In this document: positions 1 to 8,273 of the stretch, one piece after another
How positions within the stretch are numbered: the first letter of the stretch is position 1
Layout of the letters: the number at the start of each line of letters is the position of its first letter
NCBI RefSeq assembly: GCF_001425045.1
Contig: NZ_LMDJ01000001.1
Coordinates: forward strand, 559,859-623,858
From: Massilia sp. Root351
Lineage (GTDB): Bacteria; Pseudomonadota; Gammaproteobacteria; Burkholderiales; Burkholderiaceae_D
DNA: 64,000 nucleotides
Reading direction: 5' to 3'
The notes under the pieces: generated by a model
The model's input: the letters and a program-made list of their open reading frames with translations, nothing else
Told to the model about the DNA's origin: nothing
Database searches by the model: none
Program-made: the position numbers and the translations under genes

Positions 1-478
1 TGCGCACCGACAAGGTTTTCGTGTACTTTACGAGATTGAATTTGCGTGATTTTTTTTGTGCGGTTTTTTGAACCGCGCGGCCCCGCAAAACGATCAACAA
101 AATGGGATACGAACACGCACGAGTATGCACAAGACCACACCGTTTTTTCGATGACCGCCTTGCCTGAGAACGACTCAGGTCGGGCGGTTTTTTCTTCGAA
201 AATCAAAACGCGATGTGGCTGCGATGGGGACGACCGGAGCTGAGCGCACGCCCGCGACCCGCGAACATCGCAACAAGATTTAGTGCGTCGGCCGTTCAAG
301 TGAACGGCGACGCCAGGGCTGAAGCGCTGCAAACGTGAGGAGTTGCAGCAGTTCAGCTGGTGCCGAATTCATTAGCGCAAACCGTCGTTTGCGCCGATGA
401 ATAATTCGCCTGGCCAGGGGGCCGGACGGGTTTAAATCTTGTGCGTAATTCTCATCTCTAGATGAAGGAGAGACCAAA
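1..478. other. Gene-free left edge and leader of the histone-like gene
   Basis: No convincing coding region is seen here. The only open frame (46-243, plus) has no recognisable protein content and crosses a terminator-like hairpin. The stretch is noticeably more AT-rich near the left edge, with several T runs, then becomes GC-rich. It contains a rho-independent terminator (154-193), which probably ends a transcript entering from the left, and then about 285 bases that must hold the promoter and leader of the histone H1-like gene. I could not pick a convincing -35/-10 pair. Confidence 0.6.
154..193 (+). terminator. Rho-independent terminator
   Basis: An inverted repeat is visible: an outer CCGCC/GGGCGG arm and an inner CCTGA/TCAGG arm around a short loop, followed directly by six T residues (188-193). 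It faces rightward, so it would terminate a plus-strand transcript that starts left of the window. Confidence 0.7.
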
Positions 479-1567
479 ATGGCTACAGCAAAAGCAAAGA
501 AAGAAGTAAAGAAACCAGCGGCTAAACCAGCCGCTGCCGCCAAACCAGCCGCTAAGAAGGCCGCCGCCAAGCCGGCAGCCAAGCCAGCGGTGAAAGCTGC
601 CGCTAAACCGGCTGCTAAACCAGCAGCGAAGAAAGCCGCCGCGAAACCGGCAGCCAAGCCAGCCGCTAAGGCAGCAGCCAAGCCGGCAGCGAAACCAGCA
701 GCCAAGAAAGCCGCAGCCAAGCCGGTAGCGAAGAAAGCCGCAGCGAAGCCAGTAGCGAAAAAAGCTGCAGCCAAGCCAGCAGCCAAGCCAGCAGCGAAAG
801 CAGCAGTCAAGCCGGTAGCGAAGAAAGCCGCCGCTAAGCCAGCCGCCAAACCAGCGGCGAAGAAAGCCGCAGCTAAGCCAGCAGCTAAGCCAGTTGCCAA
901 GAAAGCCGCTGCTAAGCCAGCAGCCAAGCCAGCAGCGAAGAAGGCCGCCGCCAAGCCAGCCGCTAAACCAGCTGCGAAAAAAGCCGCTGCCAAACCAGCT
1001 GCCAAGAAAGCTGCTGCCAAACCGGCCGCCAAAGCTGCCGCTAAACCAGCTGCCAAGAAAACTGCCGCCAAGCCTGCAGCTAAACCGGCTGCGAAAAAAG
1101 CTGCCGCGAAACCTGCAGCCAAGCCGGCCGCCAAAGCTGCTGCTAAACCAGCCGCCAAGCCAGCCGCGAAACCTGCAGCCAAGCCGGCCGCTAAAGCCGC
1201 TGCCAAGCCTGCCGCCAAGCCTGCGGCCAAAGCAGCAGCCAAGCCTGCGGCGAAAGGCGTCGCCAAGCCAGCAGCAAAAAAGGCCGTTAAGGCAGCTGCC
1301 AAGCCGGCAGCTGCCAAGCCAGTAGCCGCGCCTGCTGCTCCCGCAGCAGCGCCGGCCGCTGCTGCCGCGCCGGCCGCACCCGCTCCAGTAGCCGCCAAAC
1401 CGGCAGCGAAAAAGCCGGCCGCGCCGAAAGCCGCTGCGCCTAAGAAGGAAGCCGCCAAGCCTGCAGCACCTGCTGCTGCCGCCGCTCCTGCTGCCGCGCC
1501 AGCCGCCAAGACCGTGCCAACCCCGGCGGCCGCATGGCCGTTCCCGACCAGCACTCGTCCATCCTGA
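479..1567 (+). CDS. Histone H1-like, Lys/Ala/Pro-rich DNA-binding protein
   Basis: The 362-residue product is almost entirely built from short units such as AAKPAAK and KKAAAKP, giving a very basic, flexible chain like the C-terminal tail of eukaryotic histone H1 and the bacterial AlgP/Hc1-like proteins. Such proteins bind DNA non-specifically and may compact the nucleoid or tune transcription. The first ~15 residues (MATAKAKKEVKK) and the last ~20 (ending AAAWPFPTSTRPS) are the only non-repetitive parts. The AAWPFPT tail resembles what I recall from other Burkholderiales homologs. A strong GAAGGAGAG Shine-Dalgarno lies 463-471, fixing the ATG. A terminator follows at 1599. Repeat number is expected to vary between strains. 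The family assignment rests on composition, so the function is inferred. Confidence 0.85.
   Translation: MATAKAKKEVKKPAAKPAAAAKPAAKKAAAKPAAKPAVKAAAKPAAKPAAKKAAAKPAAKPAAKAAAKPAAKPAAKKAAAKPVAKKAAAKPVAKKAAAKPAAKPAAKAAVKPVAKKAAAKPAAKPAAKKAAAKPAAKPVAKKAAAKPAAKPAAKKAAAKPAAKPAAKKAAAKPAAKKAAAKPAAKAAAKPAAKKTAAKPAAKPAAKKAAAKPAAKPAAKAAAKPAAKPAAKPAAKPAAKAAAKPAAKPAAKAAAKPAAKGVAKPAAKKAVKAAAKPAAAKPVAAPAAPAAAPAAAAAPAAPAPVAAKPAAKKPAAPKAAAPKKEAAKPAAPAAAAAPAAAPAAKTVPTPAAAWPFPTSTRPS
510..1320 (+). repeat. Degenerate AAKPAAK-coding repeat array
   Basis: Tandem, imperfect short repeats (units of 12-30 bases, built on gcc-aag-ccg-gca codons) make up the body of the histone-like gene. Synonymous codons vary from unit to unit, so the DNA is less repetitive than the protein. 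Repeats of this type can expand or contract in frame by recombination or slippage. Confidence 0.8.
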
Positions 1568-1598
1568 GCTGAGTCGTCGCTAGCCTTATGAGGCGAGG

Positions 1599-1632
1599 CC
1601 GCTGTGTGAGACAATCACACAGCGGTTTTTTT
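1599..1632 (+). terminator. Rho-independent terminator
   Basis: A perfect 11-bp stem, CCGCTGTGTGA paired with TCACACAGCGG around a five-base loop, is followed by seven T residues (1626-1632). It ends the histone-like transcript just upstream of yggT, whose Shine-Dalgarno begins only three bases after the T run. Transcription of yggT beyond it must therefore come from read-through or a promoter overlapping the hairpin. Confidence 0.9.
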
Positions 1633-1645
1633 ATGGAGGGAGCCC

Positions 1646-2173
1646 GTGCTTAGTATCGTCATGCTGATAGTGGACACCATCGCCGGTTTGCTTGGCGCTG
1701 TCCTGTTGTTGCGCTTCTGGATGCAAGCCATCCGCGTGCGTCCGCCGTCGTCGGTGGCCCAGTTCACCTTCCAGCTGTCGGACTGGCTGGTGCGCCCGCT
1801 GCGCCGCGTGGTGCCGGGGGTGGGCGGCTTCGATTGGGCCAGCCTGATCGGCGCCTTCCTGATCGTTTTCCTGGCCACCTCGGTGCTGTTCTTCGTCGGC
1901 GCGCCGTGGCAGACCGTGCTGCTGGCCGCGCTGCACCGCTTCCTGCAATGGATACTGTACGGCTTCATGGCCATGCTGGTGATTGAGGCGATCTTCAGCT
2001 GGGTCAACCCGCACGCGCCGCTGGCGCCCTTCATCCGGGCCCTCAACGAGCCGCTGCTGCGTCCTCTGCGCAAGGTGGTGCCGCTGGTGGGTAACCTGGA
2101 CCTGTCGCTGCTGGTGGCCCTGATCCTGCTGCAGATCGCGCAGCTGGTGCTAGGCATGCTGTTCGGCCGCTAG
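1646..2173 (+). CDS. yggT: YggT family integral membrane protein
   Basis: A 175-residue hydrophobic protein with two similar halves (residues about 1-85 and 90-175). Each half has membrane helices followed by a conserved PLLRPLR(K/R)VVP-type segment: WLVRPLRRVVPGVGG in the first half and PLLRPLRKVVPLVGN in the second. This duplicated arrangement is the YGGT domain signature. YggT proteins are linked in other bacteria to osmotic-stress tolerance and to membrane or division functions, but the biochemical role is unclear. The GTG start is chosen because GGAGGG lies at 1635-1640 with five-base spacing. It is a single-gene unit between two terminators. Confidence 0.88.
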   Translation: MLSIVMLIVDTIAGLLGAVLLLRFWMQAIRVRPPSSVAQFTFQLSDWLVRPLRRVVPGVGGFDWASLIGAFLIVFLATSVLFFVGAPWQTVLLAALHRFLQWILYGFMAMLVIEAIFSWVNPHAPLAPFIRALNEPLLRPLRKVVPLVGNLDLSLLVALILLQIAQLVLGMLFGR

Positions 2174-2175
2174 AC

Positions 2176-2206
2176 AAAAAAAGGGGACGCCGCGGCGTCC
2201 CCTTCT
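2176..2206. terminator. Bidirectional terminator between yggT and the PfkB kinase
   Basis: The palindrome AGGGGACGCC/GGCGTCCCCT (2182-2203) sits between two converging genes. On the minus strand it is followed by seven T residues (the A run 2176-2182 on plus), a strong terminator for the kinase. On plus it is followed by a weaker CTTCTTC tract serving yggT. Confidence 0.85.
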
Positions 2207-2231
2207 TCATTGCGCCGCCGGCGCGTCAATT

Positions 2232-3173
2232 TCACTCGTAACGGTAGCCGAAGGCCGCTTCGAAGCGGTCGGCAATCTGCTGCTTCGTCAGCACGTGGTT
2301 CTGCGCGCCCTTGTGGGCGATCTTGATCGCGCCCAGCAGGCTGGCCAGGCGGCCGGTGGTTTCCCAGTTCAGGTCGTGCGTGATGCCGTACAGCAGGCCG
2401 GCGCGGTAAGCGTCGCCGCAGCCGGTCGGGTCCAGCACCGCTTCGGCCGTCACGGCCGGGATGACGATGCGCTGGCCGCCGGTGTAGATTTCCGAACCCT
2501 GCTCTCCGCGCGTGACGATCAGCGCCTCCAGGCGGGATGCGATGTCTTGCAGGGTCAGGCCGGTCTTCGACATCAGCAGCTCGATCTCGTAATCGTTGCA
2601 GGTCACATAGGTGGCCTTGTCGATGAAGGCGATCAGCTGCTCGCCGTTGAACATCGGCATCTGCTGGCCCGGGTCGAACATGAAGGGAATGCCCAGCGCG
2701 GCCAGGTCGTCGGCGTGCTTGAGCATGCCCAGGTGGCCGTCCGGCGAAATGATGGCCACGCGCGCCGCGCCGGCGTTGGCCACCGGGTTCTCGTGCGCGA
2801 ACGACATCGCACCCGGGTGGAAGGCGTTGATCTGGTTGTTCTCGCTGTCGGCGGTGACGAAGCACTGCGCCGTGTACGCGTCGCCCTTGACCAGGATGTT
2901 GGCCGTCGAGATGCCCAGCTTCTGCAGGCGCGCCAGGTAGGGGCCGCTGTCCTGGCCCATCACGCCGACGATGCGGCCGTCGCCGCCCAGCAGTTTCAGG
3001 TTGTAGGCGATGTTGCCGGAGCAGCCGCCGAATTCGGTGCGCATGGTCGGCACCAGGAAGGACACGTTCACCTTGTGCAGCTGGTCGGCCAGCAGGCTGT
3101 CGGCGAAGCGGCCCTCATGCTGCATGATGAAGTCGATGGCGAGCGATCCGCAGATCAGGGAAGTCTGGTTCAT
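2232..3173 (-). CDS. PfkB-family carbohydrate/nucleoside kinase (adenosine kinase-like)
   Basis: A 313-residue ribokinase-fold kinase. The N-terminal signature GGCSGNIAYNLKLLGG and the C-terminal PfkB signature DPTGCGDAYRAG are present; the latter carries the catalytic aspartate and the anion-hole glycines. It transfers the ATP gamma-phosphate to a sugar or nucleoside hydroxyl. The closest match I recognise is the adenosine kinase-like subgroup, but the substrate cannot be read from sequence. The start MNQTSL is preferred over an upstream ATG at 3239 because the upstream extension is non-conserved and runs through the hairpin at 3193-3212. A GGAGA-type Shine-Dalgarno lies just upstream of 3173. 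The TnpB element inserted upstream has replaced whatever normally preceded this gene. Confidence 0.85.
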   Translation of the reverse strand: MNQTSLICGSLAIDFIMQHEGRFADSLLADQLHKVNVSFLVPTMRTEFGGCSGNIAYNLKLLGGDGRIVGVMGQDSGPYLARLQKLGISTANILVKGDAYTAQCFVTADSENNQINAFHPGAMSFAHENPVANAGAARVAIISPDGHLGMLKHADDLAALGIPFMFDPGQQMPMFNGEQLIAFIDKATYVTCNDYEIELLMSKTGLTLQDIASRLEALIVTRGEQGSEIYTGGQRIVIPAVTAEAVLDPTGCGDAYRAGLLYGITHDLNWETTGRLASLLGAIKIAHKGAQNHVLTKQQIADRFEAAFGYRYE

Positions 3174-3192
3174 CTGATTTTTCTCCGTGAAA

Positions 3193-3212
3193 CCCCGTCC
3201 TTCAGGACGGGG
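3193..3212. other. Perfect hairpin at the left end of the TnpB element
   Basis: CCCCGTCC-TTCA-GGACGGGG forms an 8-bp GC-rich stem with a tetraloop. Subterminal imperfect or perfect hairpins are the recognition structures at IS200/IS605 ends. Here the hairpin also lies only 19 bases upstream of the kinase start codon, within the kinase leader on the minus strand, so it may affect kinase expression. Confidence 0.7.
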
Positions 3213-3292
3213 AGTGAAAGGAGCCGACGGCGAAGCCATCGAACTCGCATGATGAGTACGGAACCAAATTCGGCTCCGCAGGTCAAACCAAT

Positions 3293-4354
3293 ATGAATCT
3301 GGTCTACCGTTATCGTGTGAAGTCCTTGACCGGCTTGCTGAACCAGCAGGCGCGGGCAGTCAACTTCGTGTGGAACTACTGCAACGACAGGCAGAAGGAT
3401 GCGTTGCGCTTTAACCGGCCCTGGCATAGCGGTTTTGATCTGATTAGGCTGACCACCGGCTGCAGCAAGGAACTGAAGCTGCATTCGGGAACGGTGAACG
3501 ACGTGTGCCAGCAGTATGCAAAATCGCGCAGCCAGTCTCGCCGCCCCTATCTGCGCTACCGTGGCCGGAAGTCGTTGGGCTGGGTGCCGCTCAAAGGGCG
3601 CGAACTGAAGCGGGAGGGTAATGCCTTCCGTTTTGCAGGCAATACCTTTCGCGTATTTTACTCGAGGCCGTTGCCCGAAGGGAAGATCCTCGATGGCACC
3701 AATTTTTCGCGCGACCTGCTTGGCAATTGGTTTCTGAACATCGTGCTCGACGTAGCGGAGCCGCCTGCCCGGATGCCGGTACGCGGCGTCGGCATCGACC
3801 TTGGCTTGATGGATCTGGCTACGCTGTCCGATGGCGAAAAAATCGCCGCGCCGCAGATATACCGCGAGGCTGAGGCGGCGCTGGCGGTGGCGCAGCGCGC
3901 GCGCAAAACGCGGCGGGTCAAGGCCATCCATGCCAGGATTGCCAACCGCCGGCGCGATTTTCTGCACAAGCTTTCCACCCGCATGGTGCGCGCTTGCGAC
4001 TACATCGTGGTTGGCAATGTCCATGCCGCCGCCCTCGCCAGAACCAGCATGGCGAAGTCGGTTCTTGATGCAGGCTGGTCGTCCTTTCGCAATCAACTGG
4101 CGTACAAGGCTGTTAAGCATGGCGCCTGGTTCGAGGAAGTGGACGAACGTTTGACCACCCATATCTGTTCGACTTGTGAAAAGCCATTCCAGACCCTCGC
4201 GCCAAGGCGGGGACCGAAAGGTATCGCAGACCTTGGAGTAAGAGAATGGCGGTGCGGGGATTGCGGTGCTGAACATGATCGAGACCTCAATGCTGCGTTA
4301 AACATTCTCCGTCGCGGACGTGCGACGCTGTCTGCAGGAATCTCCCTCCTTTAG
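3293..4354 (+). CDS. tnpB: TnpB-family RNA-guided nuclease-like protein
   Basis: A 353-residue TnpB (IS605 OrfB) homolog. Visible landmarks are RuvC-I VGIDLGLMDLA with Asp169, a zinc ribbon CSTC...CGDC (Cys292, 295, 321, 324), and RuvC-III HDRDLNAALNIL with Asp331. The RuvC-II motif, normally an acidic 'vvvEdl', reads YIVVGNV with Gly241 in place of the catalytic Glu. However, Glu285 in the VDERLTTHICSTC segment sits where some TnpB lineages and eukaryotic Fanzor proteins are described as carrying a relocated catalytic Glu. The protein could therefore be an active rearranged-site nuclease or a nuclease-dead derivative. Family members use an omega-RNA to direct DNA cleavage next to a short motif. 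No tnpA partner. Length is near the usual 350-420 residues, with a short N-terminus. Confidence 0.88.
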   Translation: MNLVYRYRVKSLTGLLNQQARAVNFVWNYCNDRQKDALRFNRPWHSGFDLIRLTTGCSKELKLHSGTVNDVCQQYAKSRSQSRRPYLRYRGRKSLGWVPLKGRELKREGNAFRFAGNTFRVFYSRPLPEGKILDGTNFSRDLLGNWFLNIVLDVAEPPARMPVRGVGIDLGLMDLATLSDGEKIAAPQIYREAEAALAVAQRARKTRRVKAIHARIANRRRDFLHKLSTRMVRACDYIVVGNVHAAALARTSMAKSVLDAGWSSFRNQLAYKAVKHGAWFEEVDERLTTHICSTCEKPFQTLAPRRGPKGIADLGVREWRCGDCGAEHDRDLNAALNILRRGRATLSAGISLL

Positions 4355-4391
4355 GGCCGAGAGGACGTCAAGATAGTGTCTTATGGGTAGA
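4240..4391 (+). ncRNA. Candidate omega-RNA overlapping tnpB 3' end, with guide
   Basis: In TnpB systems the guide RNA is processed from the 3' part of the tnpB transcript and ends at the element's right end. Here CCCT-CCTTT-AGGG (4344-4357 region) overlaps the stop codon and is followed by GAGGACGTCAA (4361-4371), a typical scaffold 3' end. The next ~20 bases (4372-4391) would be the guide, and they lie in host DNA, the 3' coding end of the DUF3426 gene in antisense. The 5' boundary is unknown and given only approximately. Confidence 0.4.
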
Positions 4392-5865
4392 AAACTGCGA
4401 TGTGATAGCCCGATGCCTTGATCTGGGCCAACTCGAAATACAGCTTAACTGATTGCTCGGAGCGCGGGGCGAAACCTTTGGCGATATCAGCCGGGTTGGC
4501 CGGGAGGGCTGGCTTGCCAGTGTTGCCTGCGTTGCCGGCGTTGGCCAGGTAGTCGCGCGGCGAGAACACGCGCCGCAGCACGGGCTTGCCGGCGTCGTCG
4601 TTCAGTATCAGCTCGATGTGCGGCCAGGCCTGGGCGCTGCGCGCGCCGTTGCGCAGGGTGGTGGTGAAGCTGAATACATTGTCGGCCAGCGTCTGCAGCT
4701 CGCCTTGTTCGATGCTCAGCGCGTCGATCTGCGCCGGCAGGTCCACGGTGCAGCCAACCAGCGCGCAGGCCGACACCAGCATCGGCTTCAGCGCAGGCAC
4801 GGCGGCGGCCAGCGGGTTGCGGAAGGTGCCCAGCACCTGCGCGGCCAGCGCGGCCAGCAGCAGCGGTATGCCAAGCGCCATGGCCACGCGGGAGGCCTTG
4901 CCGACCTGCTGGCGGCGGCGGCCACGCTTCACGAAGCCGGGTTCGTCGTCGTCCGCAGCGCCGGCGCCGGCGCTGGCTGCAGCACCTGCGCTGGCCAAGC
5001 CGGCCGAGATGGGTGTGGCTGGGCCGCTGCTGGCGCGTGCGGTGTTGTCTTCGGCGAGCGGGAGCGCTTCGGCGCCTGGCTGGAGTCCCGCTTCAATATC
5101 CGATTCGGTATCCGCTTGGGCATCCGACTCCGTGCCTGGGAGCTGCTCCGTGGCGGCATCGGCATCTGCGGACGGGGGAGCGGCACCGGATAGCGTGACG
5201 ATGTCCTCATCGTCGTCCTCCGGCGCATCGCTGCGGGCCGGGTAGGCGTCCAGCTCGAAACTGTCGTGCAGCGCCACGGCGGTCAGGTGTTCGTCAGGGG
5301 GCAGGTCCAGCGTGGGCTCGCGGCGGCCGTGCGGCTCGTCGTCGACCGGCGCGGGCAGGGCAGGGGAGGTCGCTTGCGGCTCGTCGTCGACATCGACGTC
5401 AATATCGACGTCCAGGTCCAGTTCGATTGCCTCGTCGTCGGGCTGCGCGGGCGGGGCGCTGGGAGCAGGCTCGGGCTCGGGTTCGGGCTCGGGCTCGGGC
5501 TCGGGCTCGGGTTCCAGCGTGGCTTCGGGCACAAACTCCGGCTCAGGCGTAATAAGCTCAGGCTCAGGCTCAGGCGAGAATTCCGGCTCCAGCTCCGGCG
5601 CAGCGTCATCCTCCGCCTCGGCGGCGCGCGCGTCGAGCGTGGTGATCAGGGCTTCAAGTTCGGGAGAGGAGGTGGGCGCCGGAGTGGGCGCCGCTGGCAT
5701 GTCGATGATGACGGGCTGCTTGAGCGCCGCTTCCACCAGCGCGGCGTTGCCGTCGAAAACTTCATGGCAGGCGCCGCAGCGCACTATGCCCCCACGTAAT
5801 TTCAGCTGGTCGTGGGCGACCCGAAATATCGTGTTGCAGTGGGGGCATTTGGTGGCGAGCGCCAT
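4381..5865 (-). CDS. Zinc-ribbon / DUF3426 membrane protein with acidic repeat linker
   Basis: A 494-residue protein of a family commonly found after prmA in betaproteobacteria. It starts with an MJ0042-type zinc ribbon (CPHC at 7-10, CGAC at 30-33), then a long acidic, Pro/Glu- and Asp/Val-rich linker (about 55-310) including an uninterrupted (EP)n run near 118-134 and a DVDIDVDVDDE stretch. A basic patch (KRGRRRQQ) precedes a single membrane helix at about 327-347, and a C-terminal DUF3426 domain (about 350-494) would lie outside the membrane. The biochemical function is unknown. The topology suggests a cytoplasmic zinc-ribbon sensor or scaffold linked to a periplasmic domain. The gene follows prmA after 14 bases and is probably the last cistron of that operon. 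Its 3' end abuts the TnpB element. Confidence 0.8.
   Translation of the reverse strand: MALATKCPHCNTIFRVAHDQLKLRGGIVRCGACHEVFDGNAALVEAALKQPVIIDMPAAPTPAPTSSPELEALITTLDARAAEAEDDAAPELEPEFSPEPEPELITPEPEFVPEATLEPEPEPEPEPEPEPEPAPSAPPAQPDDEAIELDLDVDIDVDVDDEPQATSPALPAPVDDEPHGRREPTLDLPPDEHLTAVALHDSFELDAYPARSDAPEDDDEDIVTLSGAAPPSADADAATEQLPGTESDAQADTESDIEAGLQPGAEALPLAEDNTARASSGPATPISAGLASAGAAASAGAGAADDDEPGFVKRGRRRQQVGKASRVAMALGIPLLLAALAAQVLGTFRNPLAAAVPALKPMLVSACALVGCTVDLPAQIDALSIEQGELQTLADNVFSFTTTLRNGARSAQAWPHIELILNDDAGKPVLRRVFSPRDYLANAGNAGNTGKPALPANPADIAKGFAPRSEQSVKLYFELAQIKASGYHIAVFYP
5471..5512 (-). repeat. Hexanucleotide microsatellite coding Pro-Glu repeats
   Basis: Seven tandem copies of TCGGG(C/T) read on plus encode alternating Glu-Pro on the minus strand. 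A second, shorter GCTCAG run follows near 5556-5573. Since the unit is six bases, slippage would alter linker length in steps of two residues without breaking the frame. Confidence 0.85.
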
Positions 5866-5879
5866 CGGCTAGCGTGAGC

Positions 5880-6811
5880 TTAGCGGGCTTGCGGTGCAGT
5901 ATCGCTGCCAAGCACGCCGTGCAGCGCAACCCAGCCGTCCAGCTCCGCCCACACGCCCAGCTTGATGAACGGCGCGTACGCGGCTGCCACTTCCTCCGCC
6001 TGGCGCGCCAGCACGCCGGACAGGATCAGCGAGCCGCCTTCGGCCACGCGGCCCGACAGCATCGGCGCCATCAGCTTCAGTGGGCTCGACAGGATGTTGG
6101 CCACCACGGTGTCGAAGCGTGCATTCGCATGCGCCGACGCCGCGAAGCTGTCCGGCAGGAAGTATTCGATCTCACCGACCTGGTTGCGCTGCGCATTGTC
6201 GCGCGCCGACTCGATCGCCTGCGGATCGATGTCCACGCCGGCCACCGCGCCCGCGCCCAGCTTCTTGGCCACCATGGCCAGGATGCCCGAGCCGCAGCCG
6301 TAGTCCAGCACCGTCTTGCCCGGCGCCGGATGCGCTTCCAGCCACTCCATGCACAGGCGGGTGGTCGGATGCGAACCGGTGCCGAAGGCCAGGCCCGGGT
6401 CCAGTTCCAGGATCAGGGCGTCCGGATCCGGCGCCTCGTGCCAGCTCGGCACCACCCAGATGTTCTTGCCGATGTGGATGGGATCGAACTGCGACTGCGT
6501 CAGACGCACCCAATCCTGCTCCTCCACACCGCGCAGCGTGTACTTCGGCACTTCGGCCAGGCTGATGGCGGCGGCCGCGTCGGCCACGATGGCCGCCTGG
6601 TCGGCGTCCTCACCGGTCAGCGCCACGACGCGGGAATGGTCCCACGCCGCTTCTTCCGGCTCCATGCCCGGCTCGCCGAACAACGGCTTCTCGGCGTCGG
6701 TGCCCTCATCGGCATCTTCCACCGAGACCGACAGCGCGCCCGCTTCCATCAACGCGTCCGACAGCGCCTCGGCGTGGTCGCGCGCGACCTCGATGACGAT
6801 TTCTACGTAGT

Positions 6812-6815
<4 letters not shown>
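5880..6815 (-). CDS. prmA: Ribosomal protein L11 methyltransferase
   Basis: A 311-residue PrmA. It trimethylates lysines and the N-terminal amine of ribosomal protein L11 using S-adenosylmethionine. The N-terminal substrate-binding ferredoxin-like domain (about 1-60) is followed by a linker and a Rossmann methyltransferase domain. Visible motifs are GTGSHPTT (145-152, typical of PrmA) and the SAM-binding VLDYGCGSG (169-177). The start [10 protein letters not shown] is chosen because its ATG overlaps the accC stop in the classic ATGA arrangement; a longer frame reaching 7163 is only accC read out of frame. Translational coupling to accC is therefore likely. Confidence 0.95.
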
Positions 6816-8170
<1,355 letters not shown>

Positions 8171-8273
8171 GGCAGGTTCTGTGTTTGTGGGGAGCGGCTG
8201 CTCCAGGGTGTAGAGAGAGTGCGGAACCAGATCGGGGCGGCCGGCGGAAGCATCCACGGGCCGCGCGCCCGAT

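Larger units (their letters stand above)
3189..4371 (+). mobile_element. Lone TnpB element (IS200/IS605-like, no tnpA)
   Basis: The block between the kinase leader and the 3' end of the DUF3426 gene holds only a tnpB gene, an 8-bp-stem hairpin at its left side (3193-3212) and, at its right side, a short hairpin followed by GAGGACGTCAA (4361-4371), a sequence typical of the omega-RNA/right end of such elements. No Y1 transposase is present, so this is a non-autonomous or domesticated copy. It lies antisense to the flanking minus-strand genes. Exact ends are inferred; IS200/IS605-type elements make no target duplication, so they cannot be confirmed from the window alone. Confidence 0.65.

Noticed and set aside
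46..243. A 65-codon plus-strand frame at the left edge
   Set aside because: It runs through a rho-independent terminator (154-193), has no Shine-Dalgarno and no recognisable protein pattern.
510..1320. Repeat array considered as a CRISPR
   Set aside because: Units are contiguous coding repeats without unique spacers, and no cas genes are present.
280..1614. A 444-codon minus-strand open frame of Ala/Gly/Leu/Phe repeats opposite the histone-like gene
   Set aside because: It is the exact antisense of the Lys/Ala/Pro repeat gene; the long frame results from the repeat codons. No ribosome-binding site or homology.
3170..4276. A 368-codon minus-strand frame opposite tnpB
   Set aside because: The plus-strand frame has full TnpB motifs and the element ends fit it; the minus frame has no domain and would overlap the kinase start.
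5471..5512. Hexanucleotide repeat considered as a phase-variation switch
   Set aside because: A six-base unit inside a reading frame changes only linker length; it cannot turn the gene on or off.
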